From assembly GCF_019457635.1 (NCBI RefSeq), contig NZ_CP080412.1:868001-932000 (forward strand): 64,000 nucleotides of DNA. The letters run 5' to 3'. Both the position numbers and the translations under genes were made by a program. Positions 46,940 through 56,302 of the stretch are shown here, one piece after another. The notes under the pieces were generated by a model. The model made no database searches. It was not told the origin of the DNA and saw nothing but the letters and a program-made list of their open reading frames with translations. Origin of the DNA: Shewanella mangrovisoli. GTDB taxonomy: Bacteria > Pseudomonadota > Gammaproteobacteria > Enterobacterales > Shewanellaceae. The first letter of the stretch is position 1. Every line of letters starts with the position of its first letter.

Positions 46940-47629
46940 GTGCGTTTAGACAAATTTATCTGTGAAAGTACCTCGCTCACCCGCTCTTTAGCGAAAAAAG
47001 CCCTGCACCGTGGTGATATCACCTGTGATGGGACTGTGATTAAAGATGCTGGTTTTAAAGTGCTCGAGGGGATGCAAGTATGCCTCGAAGGTGAGCTTAT
47101 CTCCCTCGTTGGTGAGCGTTACCTGATGCTCAATAAGCCCGTGGATACGATTTGCTCGACCATAGATGAAGTCTACCCTTCGGTATTGAGCCTGCTGGAT
47201 ATTGAAAAGCCCGAAACCTTACATATTGCCGGGCGTTTAGATGCCGATACTACTGGCCTTGTGCTGATCACGAGCGATGGTCAATGGTCGCATCGGATCA
47301 CTTCGCCTAAAAAAGACTGTGGCAAGCGTTACTTAGTGACGTTAGCCGAGCCTGTGGATGAGAGTCTGATTGGCATTTTTGCTGCTGGAGTGGAGCTGAG
47401 AAACGAGGACGGTCTGACAAAACCCGCAGTGCTTGAAATCATCGAGCCGCAGCTGGTGCGTTTAACCATTACCGAAGGTAAGTATCACCAAGTGAAGCGG
47501 ATGTTTGCCGCCGTAGGTAATCATGTGGTTGGCTTACACCGTGAAAGCATTGGCAAAATTGAATTAGACGCAGAACTTTCCCTAGGTGAATGGCGTTATC
47601 TGACGAGCGAAGAAATCGCCTCGATTTAA
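46940..47629 (+). CDS. rsuA: 16S rRNA pseudouridine(516) synthase RsuA
   Basis: 229 residues from GTG 46940, which gives the family start MRLDKFICES; the open frame begins 18 bases earlier at a TTG. The S4 RNA-binding domain covers residues 1-60. The catalytic domain has the Asp loop GRLDADTTGLVLITSDG, with KRYLVTL following, and ends with EGKYHQVKRMFAAVGNHV, as in RsuA-type enzymes. It isomerises U516 of 16S rRNA. The terminator at 47641 follows directly. Confidence 0.92.
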   Translation: MRLDKFICESTSLTRSLAKKALHRGDITCDGTVIKDAGFKVLEGMQVCLEGELISLVGERYLMLNKPVDTICSTIDEVYPSVLSLLDIEKPETLHIAGRLDADTTGLVLITSDGQWSHRITSPKKDCGKRYLVTLAEPVDESLIGIFAAGVELRNEDGLTKPAVLEIIEPQLVRLTITEGKYHQVKRMFAAVGNHVVGLHRESIGKIELDAELSLGEWRYLTSEEIASI

Positions 47630-47640
47630 CACCGTTTGGC

Positions 47641-47677
47641 TAAAAAAATGCCGCTCCTGATGAGCGGCATTTTTATT
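47641..47677. terminator. bidirectional terminator (rsuA / DUF4097 operon)
   Basis: Stem ATGCCGCTC / GAGCGGCAT with a 5-nt loop, with A-run before and T-run after. Confidence 0.9.
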
Positions 47678-47712
47678 GCCTTTTTATCGCTAATTCGTGT
47701 TTTCTGGTAAGG

Positions 47713-48669
47713 CTATTGTTTTTTCAGGATCAGATTACCGCTAATGGTATCCATCTTCACACTGGCGCTACCAGCACCCGTTTGGAAGCTTAAGGATTCA
47801 TTCGGCACGTATTTTTGTCTTTGTGGCGCATCTTGGCTCAAGCCATTTTTGATTTTGCCACCTGGGCCGCCATTGAGCTCGAAATTAGCATCGGGTGTAT
47901 CCGAAAATGTCACAATAATATCGCCACTGACGCTCTCAAGATTGGCTTTATCGAAACTTTTCGCCAGTGAGACTTGAGTGTCGCCGCTCACGGTGCGGAC
48001 ATTAACTTCTTTGGCGCTGTTAAAGTCGGCTTTAATTTCCCCAGAAACCTGCTCAACTTTCACTTTATCGGCTAAGGTTTGACTGTTGAGATCGCCGCTC
48101 ACCAAACGATATTTGATTTCGCCTTTGCTCTGGGTGTCTTTAATCTCACCTGAGACGGTATCTAACATCACTTTGCCCGCTAATCCCTTAGTGGTGATAT
48201 CGCCAGACACAGTGTGCAATGTCGGTGTGCCATCCAGTGCTTCGGCGGTGATATTACCGCTAACGGTATTCAGCTCGAGCTCGCCTTGAGCCTGGCTGAT
48301 TTTCAGATTGGCTGAAATCGTATCGGCGCTCAGCTTGACGGATTTAGGTACCTTAATGGTGAGTTTTGAGCCGTTGTTGTCGCTGCCGTTATAGTGGCGT
48401 GGCATTTTATCTTCGATATTCAGGTTGTTACCTTTCTGTTCAAAGACAAAGCCTTCGCTCAGCTCATCGAGAGTGCCCGTCACGCTGACTTCATTTTTAT
48501 CCCAGCTTTGAATTTGCACTTCGCCCCGTTGGACTTTGATTTGCAGCAGAGTATCGCTACTCATCGGTAACTGTTTATCCACACTTTCAGCGGCAAATAC
48601 ACTGCCCATGAGACCAAGATAAAGCGTTGACACTAAGAGACTGGTTTTCGTGAGGGTAAAATGGCTCAT
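47713..48669 (-). CDS. DUF4097 beta-repeat exported protein
   Basis: 318 residues with a signal peptide (cleavage near VFA-AES). The mature protein is a right-handed beta-helix/solenoid with at least six repeats built on a VSG core (LNTVSGNIT, LHTVSGDIT, LDTVSGEIK, YRLVSGDLN, EQVSGEIK, RTVSGDTQ, ESVSGDII). This is the DUF4097/DUF4098 family, often encoded with sigma/anti-sigma pairs, of unknown function. Its start overlaps the end of the preceding gene by 4 bases, so it is the last gene of the sigma operon. Confidence 0.88.
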   Translation of the reverse strand: MSHFTLTKTSLLVSTLYLGLMGSVFAAESVDKQLPMSSDTLLQIKVQRGEVQIQSWDKNEVSVTGTLDELSEGFVFEQKGNNLNIEDKMPRHYNGSDNNGSKLTIKVPKSVKLSADTISANLKISQAQGELELNTVSGNITAEALDGTPTLHTVSGDITTKGLAGKVMLDTVSGEIKDTQSKGEIKYRLVSGDLNSQTLADKVKVEQVSGEIKADFNSAKEVNVRTVSGDTQVSLAKSFDKANLESVSGDIIVTFSDTPDANFELNGGPGGKIKNGLSQDAPQRQKYVPNESLSFQTGAGSASVKMDTISGNLILKKQ

Positions 48670-49244
48670 ATGCTATTTCCTTGTGTTGAGTTTTGAATCG
48701 GAAGTTTTTGGCCTTGCTGTAGCAAATCGAGTTCACGTTGTTGCACCCAAAGCCAGAGTTGCCAAAGTTGTTTGTCGGTTGGATTAGCTTGTAACGCTTG
48801 ATAAATCTGTTCGCCGGCACGGCGTAATTCCGCTAAGCCTTGCTCTAGCGGTGCGCTAAAGCGACTGGTTTGCCATGCGACAACCGTTGAGGTTTGTTCG
48901 AGGCTCGTTACTTGGGCTTGATGTGTCTGGGCAATTTGGCTTAGCAGAGTGTGCAGCGCTTGCTCATCATCCGCCGGTTGGCTAGCGATTTGTTCAGGGA
49001 GCGACGTTTTTACTGGCGCTTGAGTGTAGAACCCGAAGAACACTGCCAGCACCACAGTTGCGGCAATCGCCCATTGCGCGCCTTGCAGTCGCGGTGTTTG
49101 GCGGTTCGCCGTTTGCGACGCCAATGGCTTATCCATACGTTTTTCGATGCCTTGCCAAAGATCCCGTTCGGGGGTTAAGGCTTTAGGGGCATCATCAATC
49201 AATTGCTGGAGTTTGGCCTCGCGGTGATCGTTAGATAAGGACAT
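48666..49244 (-). CDS. putative anti-sigma factor, membrane protein
   Basis: 192 residues. The N-terminal 55 residues are cytoplasmic and acidic, with a segment like RPERDLW common in zf-HC2-less anti-sigma factors (TPERDLWQGIEKRM). One transmembrane helix spans about 57-74, followed by a periplasmic helical domain of about 115 residues. Position decides the call: it starts on the stop codon of an ECF sigma gene and overlaps the DUF4097 gene. The zinc-binding HxxxCxxC motif of classic anti-sigma factors is absent. Confidence 0.7.
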   Translation of the reverse strand: MSLSNDHREAKLQQLIDDAPKALTPERDLWQGIEKRMDKPLASQTANRQTPRLQGAQWAIAATVVLAVFFGFYTQAPVKTSLPEQIASQPADDEQALHTLLSQIAQTHQAQVTSLEQTSTVVAWQTSRFSAPLEQGLAELRRAGEQIYQALQANPTDKQLWQLWLWVQQRELDLLQQGQKLPIQNSTQGNSI

Positions 49245-49777
49245 TACAGCATCTCCTGTAGTAATTGCTTGGCTCTGTGGTACTGGGTCTTACTGGTTCC
49301 CACGGCAATACCAAGTAATTGTGCAATTTCTTCATGTTGATAGCCTTCAATGGCGCAGAGCACAAACACGATACGCGCCCGCTCTGGCAGTCTGAGGATC
49401 AATTTGTCTAACCCTTGATAATGCTCATCTGCGCTTGAATGTTCATCGTCACTCTCCATTGGGATAAAACGCGCCCAAAACGACTTTTGCTTACGGATAA
49501 AGCTCAGCGCCTGATTCACACAGATACTGTGTAACCAAGTGGAAAATTGGCTCTCTCCCCTAAACTGCGGCAATTTCTGCCAGACCAGAATAAAGCACTC
49601 CTGAGTGATCTCTTCCGCCTGCGAGGCTTGGCCTGATAACCGCAGTGACAGGGCATATACCCTTGGATGATGGTGTAAATACAGCTGCTTGAATGCGGCT
49701 CTATTCCCTTGGCTAGCCAAGGTGATGAGGTCAAGTTCTGACATCGCATTGTTGAGTGGGAGTCTCCCTGCCGTCAC
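49244..49777 (-). CDS. ECF (sigma-70 family) RNA polymerase sigma factor
   Basis: 177 residues, or 166 if ATG 49744 is used. Region 2 reads FKQLYLHHHPRVYALSLRLSG, EEITQECFILVWQKL and FRGESQFSTWLHSI; region 4 contains LPERARIVFVLCAIEGYQHEEIAQLLGI and GTSKTQYHRAKQLL. It directs polymerase to a small regulon, probably including its own operon. GTG 49777 has AGGAAAA nearby and is the wider frame; ATG 49744 lacks a ribosome-binding site but matches the usual family start. Its stop shares a base with the next gene. Confidence 0.92.
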   Translation of the reverse strand: MTAGRLPLNNAMSELDLITLASQGNRAAFKQLYLHHHPRVYALSLRLSGQASQAEEITQECFILVWQKLPQFRGESQFSTWLHSICVNQALSFIRKQKSFWARFIPMESDDEHSSADEHYQGLDKLILRLPERARIVFVLCAIEGYQHEEIAQLLGIAVGTSKTQYHRAKQLLQEML

Positions 49778-50178
49778 TGTATTTTCCTGTCATCAAGGTG
49801 AATGGTTACTGATTGGACGCTTTGAAAAGCGCAAAAGGTTTGTATCCTATAAAAAAATATTCGGTTTATTGTTAGATATTGCGTAACTCACATTCTTGTT
49901 GTAGTAACATTAGCAAAAACTTTTAGCGCTAAGTTTATGAAGTTATTAATTTTATACAAAATGGTATGCTGAGTAGAAAGCTAAAATCATATTATGGATT
50001 ATCACTGACATTAAGCATGACCGTGGGGTGACTGTCAGAGGTGAGTATCAAAACAGGAGCATTGAACGACCGATGCAAAATAAATAGAAGATAAACTTTG
50101 TATATCAGGGATATTTTGCTGTTAAAGGCCTAACTCCCAGCTATCTTTTTAAGAGAAGTTATTTATTAGGGGCTTTTT
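49778..50178. other. 401-base divergent region, ECF sigma / chemoreceptor
   Basis: No gene recognised. Near the sigma gene lie a perfect inverted repeat CGCTTTGAAAAGCG-like element (49818-49831, six-base arms) and, reading leftwards, an AAACC ... CGTC pair (49816-49841) spaced like an ECF promoter. The rest is A/T-rich leader of the chemoreceptor. Confidence 0.45.
49816..49841 (-). promoter_or_regulatory. possible ECF-type autoregulated promoter
   Basis: On the minus strand AAACC is followed after 17 bases by CGTC, resembling ECF -35 (AAC) and -10 (CGTC) elements, 39 bases before the GTG start. Self-transcription is usual for ECF operons; the match is short. Confidence 0.3.
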
Positions 50179-52041
50179 ATGTTAATCCGCTCAAAGTTGT
50201 TACTCAGTGCCGCTGTATCCGTTACGGCCTTGATTGCCATGTTTGGATTGCAGCTTCATTCAAATTCGGTTGAGTCGGAACTCTCCCACGCAGCACAAAG
50301 CGTTCTCGAATTGGAGCGAGATGTACTTTTACTGCGTAAAAATGAAAAGGATTTTTTTGGTCGTAAAGATATGCAGTATGTTCAACTGCATGGTGAGGTA
50401 CATGCCAAGATTGATGAGTTAGTCCCGAATCTTGAGAGTATTTTTAAAAAATACAAGGTTTCCACTGCGCCACTCGAAAGTTTTGACCGTAACCTCAATC
50501 AGTACCAAGTTGCCTTCAATGAAGTGGTACAACTTCAGCAAGAAATTGGTTTAACGCCTAAAACGGGTCTCTACGGTACCTTAAGAACGGCGGTGCATAA
50601 TGTCGAGTCCATGCTGAAGGAATATGACCAGTTATCCCTCGAAGTCGCGATGTTGCAGCTAAGACGCAACGAAAAAGACTTTATGCTGCGCCGCGAGATG
50701 AGCTATGTCGAGACCTTCGACTCGAATATTGCTCAGTTCAACACAAGTCTGCGTGCATCCAGCTTAGATTTTGATACTCAAAATAAAATTGCGGCCCTAA
50801 TTGAGCAATACCAAAAGGATTTTAAGAGCTTAGTCAATAAAGAGCAGCAACTGGGGCTTAGTGAAAAAGATGGCACTATGGCGAAATTGATCGCCGCGAA
50901 TAAGTTGACCGAGGCCAGTGCCGACGAGCTGCATAACCTAGCGTTAAAGGCCATCGATGATACTGCAAGCAGCAGTGTGAATATCGGGATTTTGGTCTTC
51001 GTGATTATCGCCCTGATCCTTGCTGTGATTACCTACCTTATTATCCGCAGCATTATCGCCCCGGTTGAGCGTATTACGCAGGTGATTTCACGTATCGAAG
51101 TCAGCAAAGACTTAACCCTCAGATGCGATGCCTCGACCCAGGATGAACTGGGTGAAATTGCGCAGCATTTCAATAGCATGGTGGGGAGCTTCCAGCAGCT
51201 TATCGAGCAGGTTATTGACTCAGTCGCCACGATTAACACCTCCTGTAAGAGTGTGTCAGAGAATGCAATGCTCGCCTCCGAAGGCGTTGCCCAGCAGCTT
51301 AATGAAACCGATATGGTGGCGACGGCGATTACCGAAATGGGCGCGACCATCGATGAAATTGCTAAAACGACCGAGCTTGCGGCCCTAAAAGCGGGTAAAA
51401 CCCATGATAACGCTCAGTTGGGGCAAACCGAGGTGGAGCAAACCATCCTCAAGATCAGACAACTGTCTGAGCAGATCAACAGCAGCGCCTCTGTGGTGGA
51501 TGAGCTCGAGCGTGATAGTGAAACCATTGGTAGCGTGCTCGATGTGATCCGTGGCATTGCGGAGCAAACCAATTTACTGGCACTCAATGCGGCGATTGAA
51601 GCGGCCCGCGCGGGTGAACAAGGCCGTGGTTTTGCCGTGGTTGCCGACGAAGTACGCAGTTTGGCGATGCGAACTCAGACATCAACTCAGGAAATTGCCA
51701 ATATTATTCAAACCCTGCAAAGTCGAACCCGCGCCATAGTGCAATTAATGGATGCGAGCCAAAAGCAAGGCGCCGAGAGTGCCGAGCAGGCCGCAGCTGC
51801 GGGAGAATTGCTGAAGCTTATCAATACCGATGTGCATAATATTATGGATATGAGCACTCAGATTGCCGCAGCGATTGAAGAGCAGAGCATGGTTGCCGCC
51901 GAAGTGAATAAGAACGTGGTCGTTATCCGTGATATTGCAGAGGATTCTTCTCGGGCTGCCGATGCCAATGCGTCGGCCTCGGATGAACTTAAATCCCGCG
52001 CCGAATATCTGGTCAGTGCGGTGAGCCACTTTAAGATCTAG
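50179..52041 (+). CDS. methyl-accepting chemotaxis protein with HBM sensor domain
   Basis: 620 residues. TM1 is at about 7-28 and TM2 at about 272-294. Between them is a double four-helix sensor of the HBM type, with the paired motifs [13 protein letters not shown] near residue 53 and [13 protein letters not shown] near residue 161. HBM receptors such as McpS of Pseudomonas bind organic acids. A HAMP domain (about 295-350) leads to the signalling hairpin with [19 protein letters not shown]. No C-terminal CheR-binding pentapeptide is present. It has a terminator at 52061. Confidence 0.93.
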   Translation: MLIRSKLLLSAAVSVTALIAMFGLQLHSNSVESELSHAAQSVLELERDVLLLRKNEKDFFGRKDMQYVQLHGEVHAKIDELVPNLESIFKKYKVSTAPLESFDRNLNQYQVAFNEVVQLQQEIGLTPKTGLYGTLRTAVHNVESMLKEYDQLSLEVAMLQLRRNEKDFMLRREMSYVETFDSNIAQFNTSLRASSLDFDTQNKIAALIEQYQKDFKSLVNKEQQLGLSEKDGTMAKLIAANKLTEASADELHNLALKAIDDTASSSVNIGILVFVIIALILAVITYLIIRSIIAPVERITQVISRIEVSKDLTLRCDASTQDELGEIAQHFNSMVGSFQQLIEQVIDSVATINTSCKSVSENAMLASEGVAQQLNETDMVATAITEMGATIDEIAKTTELAALKAGKTHDNAQLGQTEVEQTILKIRQLSEQINSSASVVDELERDSETIGSVLDVIRGIAEQTNLLALNAAIEAARAGEQGRGFAVVADEVRSLAMRTQTSTQEIANIIQTLQSRTRAIVQLMDASQKQGAESAEQAAAAGELLKLINTDVHNIMDMSTQIAAAIEEQSMVAAEVNKNVVVIRDIAEDSSRAADANASASDELKSRAEYLVSAVSHFKI

Positions 52042-52060
52042 TCGCACTTTTGTCTGTTAG

Positions 52061-52087
52061 AAACGCACCTTAGGGTGCGTTTTTTAT
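52061..52087 (+). terminator. terminator of HBM chemoreceptor gene
   Basis: Stem AACGCACC / GGTGCGTT with a short loop, then TTTTTT. The same sequence recurs inverted at 52179. Confidence 0.9.
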
Positions 52088-52206
52088 GTCGAAGTTAAGT
52101 GCTGAGGTTTGCCTTCGGATGCTCAGCTATTATTCACGCGAATGGCTCTCAATGAAAACCGTGATAAAACCCACCAACAAAAAACGCACCCTAAGGTGCG
52201 TTTTTT
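52061..52206. repeat. 25-bp perfect inverted repeat formed by two facing terminators
   Basis: The terminator at 52061-52085 and the reverse complement of 52179-52203 are identical over 25 bases, separated by 93 bases with no coding content. Each ends one of two convergent genes. Confidence 0.85.
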
Positions 52207-52208
52207 AT
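52179..52208 (-). terminator. terminator of prs
   Basis: Stem AACGCACC / GGTGCGTT with A-run before and T-run after on the plus strand, 15 bases beyond the prs stop; it works in either direction. Confidence 0.9.
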
Positions 52209-52222
52209 GCAAAGCGCCGCGA

Positions 52223-53170
52223 TTAGTGGCTGAACATTGCAGAGATAGACTCTTCGTTGCTGACGCGGCGAATGGCTTCTGCCAATACGGCCGACATAGT
52301 CAGTTGAGTCACTTTAGCCACTTTAAGCATTTCAGGGCTTAAAGGTACAGTATCGGTCACGATAACTTCATCGATCACTGAGTTTTCGATATTTTCAGCC
52401 GCTTTGCCAGAGAATACTGGGTGAGTCGCGTAAGCAAATACGCGGTTTGCACCGTGTTCTTTTAAGGCTTCAGCCGCTTTACACAGAGTGCCGCCTGTGT
52501 CGATCATATCGTCAACGATAATGCAGTCTCGGCCTTGAACGTCACCAATGATGTGCATCACTTGTGCTACGTTTGCCTGTGGACGACGCTTGTCGATAAT
52601 GGCCAGATCAGAATCATCTAATAGTTTTGCCACTGCACGAGCGCGGACAACACCACCGATATCTGGAGAAACAACCACAGGGTTATCTAATTTCTTCGCC
52701 AGCATATCTTCGAGCAGCACTGGGCTACCGAACACGTTGTCTACTGGTACGTCGAAGAAGCCTTGAATTTGCTCTGCGTGTAAATCACAGGTCAGAACGC
52801 GGTCAACACCGACGCTTGACAGGAAGTCAGCAACAACTTTCGCAGTAATAGGTACACGTGCGCTACGTACGCGACGGTCTTGACGAGCATAACCAAAGTA
52901 AGGAATAACGGCAGTGATACGACCGGCAGATGCACGGCGTAGCGCATCAACCATAACGATAAGTTCCATTAGGTTATCGTTAGTTGGGGCGCAGGTGGAT
53001 TGGATGATAAACACATCGGCACCACGTACATTTTCGTTAATTTGGACACTGATTTCACCATCGCTGAAACGACCAACCACTGCGTCTCCGAGTTTACAAA
53101 ATAGACGATCGGCTATCTTCTTAGCGAGACTGGGGGTGGCGTTCCCAGCAAAGAGCTTGATGTCGGGCAC
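52223..53170 (-). CDS. prs: ribose-phosphate pyrophosphokinase Prs
   Basis: 315 residues, identical in length to E. coli Prs. It makes PRPP from ribose-5-phosphate and ATP for nucleotide, His, Trp and NAD synthesis. Visible features are the N-terminal [32 protein letters not shown], the catalytic flexible-loop region [28 protein letters not shown] and the PRPP-binding [13 protein letters not shown]. ispE and lolB lie upstream on the same strand, as in E. coli, with a structured 112-base gap. Confidence 0.97.
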   Translation of the reverse strand: MPDIKLFAGNATPSLAKKIADRLFCKLGDAVVGRFSDGEISVQINENVRGADVFIIQSTCAPTNDNLMELIVMVDALRRASAGRITAVIPYFGYARQDRRVRSARVPITAKVVADFLSSVGVDRVLTCDLHAEQIQGFFDVPVDNVFGSPVLLEDMLAKKLDNPVVVSPDIGGVVRARAVAKLLDDSDLAIIDKRRPQANVAQVMHIIGDVQGRDCIIVDDMIDTGGTLCKAAEALKEHGANRVFAYATHPVFSGKAAENIENSVIDEVIVTDTVPLSPEMLKVAKVTQLTMSAVLAEAIRRVSNEESISAMFSH

Positions 53171-53207
53171 TGTATGAACCTCAGGCGTTTGCTTTATATT
53201 TTAGTGG

Positions 53208-53271
53208 CTAGAGCAACGACGATGCGGGGACGGGAGCGGAACCCGTGGGCTATCGTAAAAAGTTGCTCTAG
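53208..53271 (-). ncRNA. structured element between ispE and prs (unassigned)
   Basis: A 64-base element closed by a perfect 10-bp stem (CTAGAGCAAC / GTTGCTCTAG). Inside are a CGAT / ATCG pairing and a 5-bp hairpin ACGGG / CCCGT whose 7-nt loop reads TTCCGCT on the minus strand, a shape like a tRNA T-arm. It is not a tRNA: there is no anticodon arm or CCA. It would lie in the prs leader and might affect prs expression or mRNA processing. This is a structure prediction by eye. Confidence 0.5.
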
Positions 53272-53282
53272 AAGAAAGTAGT

Positions 53283-54137
53283 TTATGGATGAGTGAGTCG
53301 CACTATGAGCGGCGAAATATTCATCCCTTTTGCAACAAATCCTTGCATATCAGACGGTAATTTCGCCAAGGCTGCGAGAGCTTGCTGCTGCGAAGAAAAC
53401 TCCCCAAACACGCATGCGCCCGTTCCGGTCATTCTCGACGGCGCATATTCTAGCAGCCAGCCTAAGGCCTTGGCAACTTGAGGGTATTTGGAAACGACCA
53501 GATCTTGGCAATCATTTGCCCAAGGTTGGCTCATTAAGGTGTCGATGCCAAGCTTAGGTGTATTGCGGGGTAGCAAAGGATCTTGGAACACCGCAGCAGT
53601 GGAAACATGGGCATCGGGCGCGATCACTAAATACCAAAATTCAGTGGGCGTCACCGCCTGTAAACGTTCGCCAACGCCTTCGGCAAATGCCGCGAAACCG
53701 CGAATAAAAACAGGGATATCGGCACCGAGTTTTAAACCAATCGTCGCTAATTCATCGTTAGATAATTGGGTGTTCCACAACTGATTTAACGCCACGAGTG
53801 TGGTGGCCGCATCGGAGGAACCGCCACCTAAACCACCGCCCATGGGTAAACGTTTTTCGAGCCAGATTTCGGCGCCGCCAGGATAACCTGTCGCTTGCTG
53901 TAATGATTTTGCGGCTCGCAGAATTAAGTTATCGCTATCGGCGACAACGGCCGACATGTTCGAGTGCAATATCAGCTCTGGCGTCTGCGTCACCTTAAAG
54001 TCGAGCAGATCGCAACAATCGATAAATTGAAACAGGGTTTGCAACTCATGGTAACCGTCGGCGCGGCGGCCGTTGATATGCAGAAACAGATTTAATTTGG
54101 CGGGCGCGGGCCAATTGCGCGAAATCTCATTCGACAT
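53283..54137 (-). CDS. ispE: 4-diphosphocytidyl-2-C-methyl-D-erythritol kinase IspE
   Basis: 284-residue GHMP kinase of the MEP isoprenoid pathway. N-terminal [22 protein letters not shown] contains the catalytic region, and the ATP-binding loop is [17 protein letters not shown] near residue 98. [10 protein letters not shown] near the C-terminus is the third GHMP motif. The start lies one base after the lolB stop, so the two are coupled. Confidence 0.96.
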   Translation of the reverse strand: MSNEISRNWPAPAKLNLFLHINGRRADGYHELQTLFQFIDCCDLLDFKVTQTPELILHSNMSAVVADSDNLILRAAKSLQQATGYPGGAEIWLEKRLPMGGGLGGGSSDAATTLVALNQLWNTQLSNDELATIGLKLGADIPVFIRGFAAFAEGVGERLQAVTPTEFWYLVIAPDAHVSTAAVFQDPLLPRNTPKLGIDTLMSQPWANDCQDLVVSKYPQVAKALGWLLEYAPSRMTGTGACVFGEFSSQQQALAALAKLPSDMQGFVAKGMNISPLIVRLTHP

Positions 54138-54138
54138 G

Positions 54139-54783
54139 CTAAGGTTTTTCTCCGAGCATTATTGAGGGTTTACCTAAGGCTTGCCATTGATTGAGTTGCA
54201 GCTTGAGCTGTAAATCACCACGTTCAAGCTTTAACTGATAGGGTACCTCGGCACCGCTTTGGGGCTGCCAACTTAAAAATGTGACGACCCAAGGCGGCAA
54301 GGTTTGCGAGTTTTGAATTTGTTTGGTTTTGCCATTGCTATCGACGGCAAGCACACGGTCTAAAGCGCCGACTTGGCCGGTGATCCAAAGGGGTAAGTCG
54401 TTAATCGGGATGGACCAGCCGCTGACTCGCTCGAGTAATGCTTGGGCGTTGCTATCACGAAAATCTTTGCCATCGACATGCAGGTGAGCCGAGTTAGGCG
54501 TAGCATCCAAGGTCAACACTGTGGTGCCGAGCATAGTGGTAAGGGTGAGCTCGTCCCGCTCCTCACTGTGGCGCCAATAGAGATTGGCACTGAGCTTATC
54601 CTGCGGCGTGCGGATAGCGAGTTTCCCCTGTAATTCCCACGCCTGGGCTTGGGCGGCATTATCGACCGTGATAGGGCTGAGATCTGTCGTTGGCGGCAGG
54701 GTTTCACAGCCGCCCAAAAACAATAGGCCGCTCAAGGCGATACAAGAGAAAATGGATTTTGTGAAGCGCTTCAAATTATTCAT
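54139..54783 (-). CDS. lolB: outer-membrane lipoprotein insertase LolB
   Basis: 214 residues with a lipoprotein signal and lipobox LGGC at about residue 26. The mature part is a half-barrel with [22 protein letters not shown] and [14 protein letters not shown], and the typical [13 protein letters not shown]. LolB receives lipoproteins from LolA and inserts them into the outer membrane. It is the first gene of lolB-ispE-prs and divergent from hemA, as in E. coli. Confidence 0.93.
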   Translation of the reverse strand: MNNLKRFTKSIFSCIALSGLLFLGGCETLPPTTDLSPITVDNAAQAQAWELQGKLAIRTPQDKLSANLYWRHSEERDELTLTTMLGTTVLTLDATPNSAHLHVDGKDFRDSNAQALLERVSGWSIPINDLPLWITGQVGALDRVLAVDSNGKTKQIQNSQTLPPWVVTFLSWQPQSGAEVPYQLKLERGDLQLKLQLNQWQALGKPSIMLGEKP

Positions 54784-55037
54784 CTATAACTGATATACCA
54801 AAGTCCTTATGATACGAGGGCTTGTAAAGAATACCAATGCCAATCGTAAAATTTCCATTGGCGGTCACTTGGGATAACTTCAGTCGCGATAATCTGCATT
54901 TGTCTATCATTGATAGAAAATTTAGGTAAGAAGTTAGACCTTTATTCGGTTTTGTTAAGCGTATTCTGTTTTTAGTAGGGCCAATTCAGTAGAATGCCCT
55001 TATTAAGAGAGACGCCAAGAATCTAGAAAAGAGTCAG

Positions 55038-56288
55038 ATGAGCCTTGTAGCAATCGGTATTAACCATAAAACAGCCACGGTAGACCTGCGTGAGAAAGTT
55101 GCCTTCTCTCCGGACAAAATTCATGATGCCATGAAGAGTCTGGCCAGTCGTACACGCTCGGGTGAAGCCGTTATCGTCTCGACCTGTAATCGCACTGAAT
55201 TGTATTGTAACAATGGCGATGAGGCCGACATCATTGAATGGCTTGAAGAATATCACGGCCTAGATCATCAAGATGTAGCGCCGTGCCTCTACAATTACCA
55301 CGGTCAAGCGGCGGTAAGGCATTTAATGCGCGTGGCCTCCGGTCTCGACTCGCTGATTTTGGGTGAGCCGCAAATTCTGGGGCAAGTTAAGCAGGCTTTT
55401 GTCAAAGCTAAAGAAGCGGGTACCGTTGCGCTGACCATCGACCGCTTGTTCCAAAATACCTTCTCCGTGGCGAAAAAAGTGCGTACCGAAACCGAAATCG
55501 GTGCCGCGGCTGTCTCGGTGGCCTTTGCCGCCGTGAGCATGGCAAAACATATCTTCTCTTCGCTATCGACCACTAAGGTGCTGTTAATTGGCGCCGGTGA
55601 AACCATTGAGCTGGTGGCTAAACATCTTAAGGATAACGGCGTTGCTTCTATGGTGGTGGCAAACCGTACTCTCGAACGTGCCCAAAGCATGTGTGAAGAG
55701 TTTAATGCCACGGCAATTACGCTGGCACAGATACCAGATTTTCTCCCTAAAGCCGATATCGTGATATCCTCTACCGCCAGCCCGCTACCAATCCTTGGTA
55801 AAGGCATGGTAGAAAAAGCGCTAAAGCAGCGTCGCCATCAACCTATGTTATTGGTTGATATAGCAGTTCCCCGGGATATTGAGCCGGAAGTCGCCGATTT
55901 GGACGATGCGTTTCTGTATACAGTGGACGACCTGCATAGCATTATTGAACAGAATAAGGCTTCCCGTAAGGAGGCCGCCGAGCAAGCTGAATTAATTACT
56001 GAAGAACAATCCTACCTGTTTATGGATTGGGTACGTTCTTTAGAGTCGGTCGACAGTATTCGCGAGTATCGCAGCCAAAGCATGGCGATAAAGGATGAGT
56101 TAGTGGAACGCGCCCTGAATAAATTAGCGCAGGGGGGCGACACTGAGCAGGTATTGATTGAACTAGCCAATCGCCTGACGAATAGACTCATTCACGCACC
56201 AACCCAAGCCCTCACAGTGGCGAGTCGTCAGGGTGATTTGAATACCTTAGGTCAGTTAAGAACAGCGCTCGGATTAGATAAAAACTAA
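55038..56288 (+). CDS. hemA: glutamyl-tRNA reductase HemA
   Basis: 416 residues. It catalyses the NADPH-dependent reduction of Glu-tRNA to glutamate semialdehyde, the first committed step of haem synthesis in the C5 pathway. The catalytic Cys is in [11 protein letters not shown] near residue 50, followed by [17 protein letters not shown]; the Rossmann region has [16 protein letters not shown], and the C-terminal dimerisation helix contains [21 protein letters not shown] precedes its ATG. prfA starts 14 bases after the stop. Confidence 0.97.
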
Positions 56289-56302
56289 GGTTAGCGAGTT
56301 AA

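Noticed and set aside
50100..50178. Sigma-28 flagellar promoter before the HBM chemoreceptor
   Set aside because: A TAAAG element is present but the -10 part (GCTATCTT) departs too far from GCCGATAA.
53208..53271. tRNA gene between ispE and prs
   Set aside because: The T-arm-like hairpin is suggestive, but there is no anticodon arm, no D-arm and no CCA end; kept only as an unassigned structured element.
55304..55807. 167-residue minus-strand frame inside hemA
   Set aside because: Antisense shadow of conserved HemA sequence.
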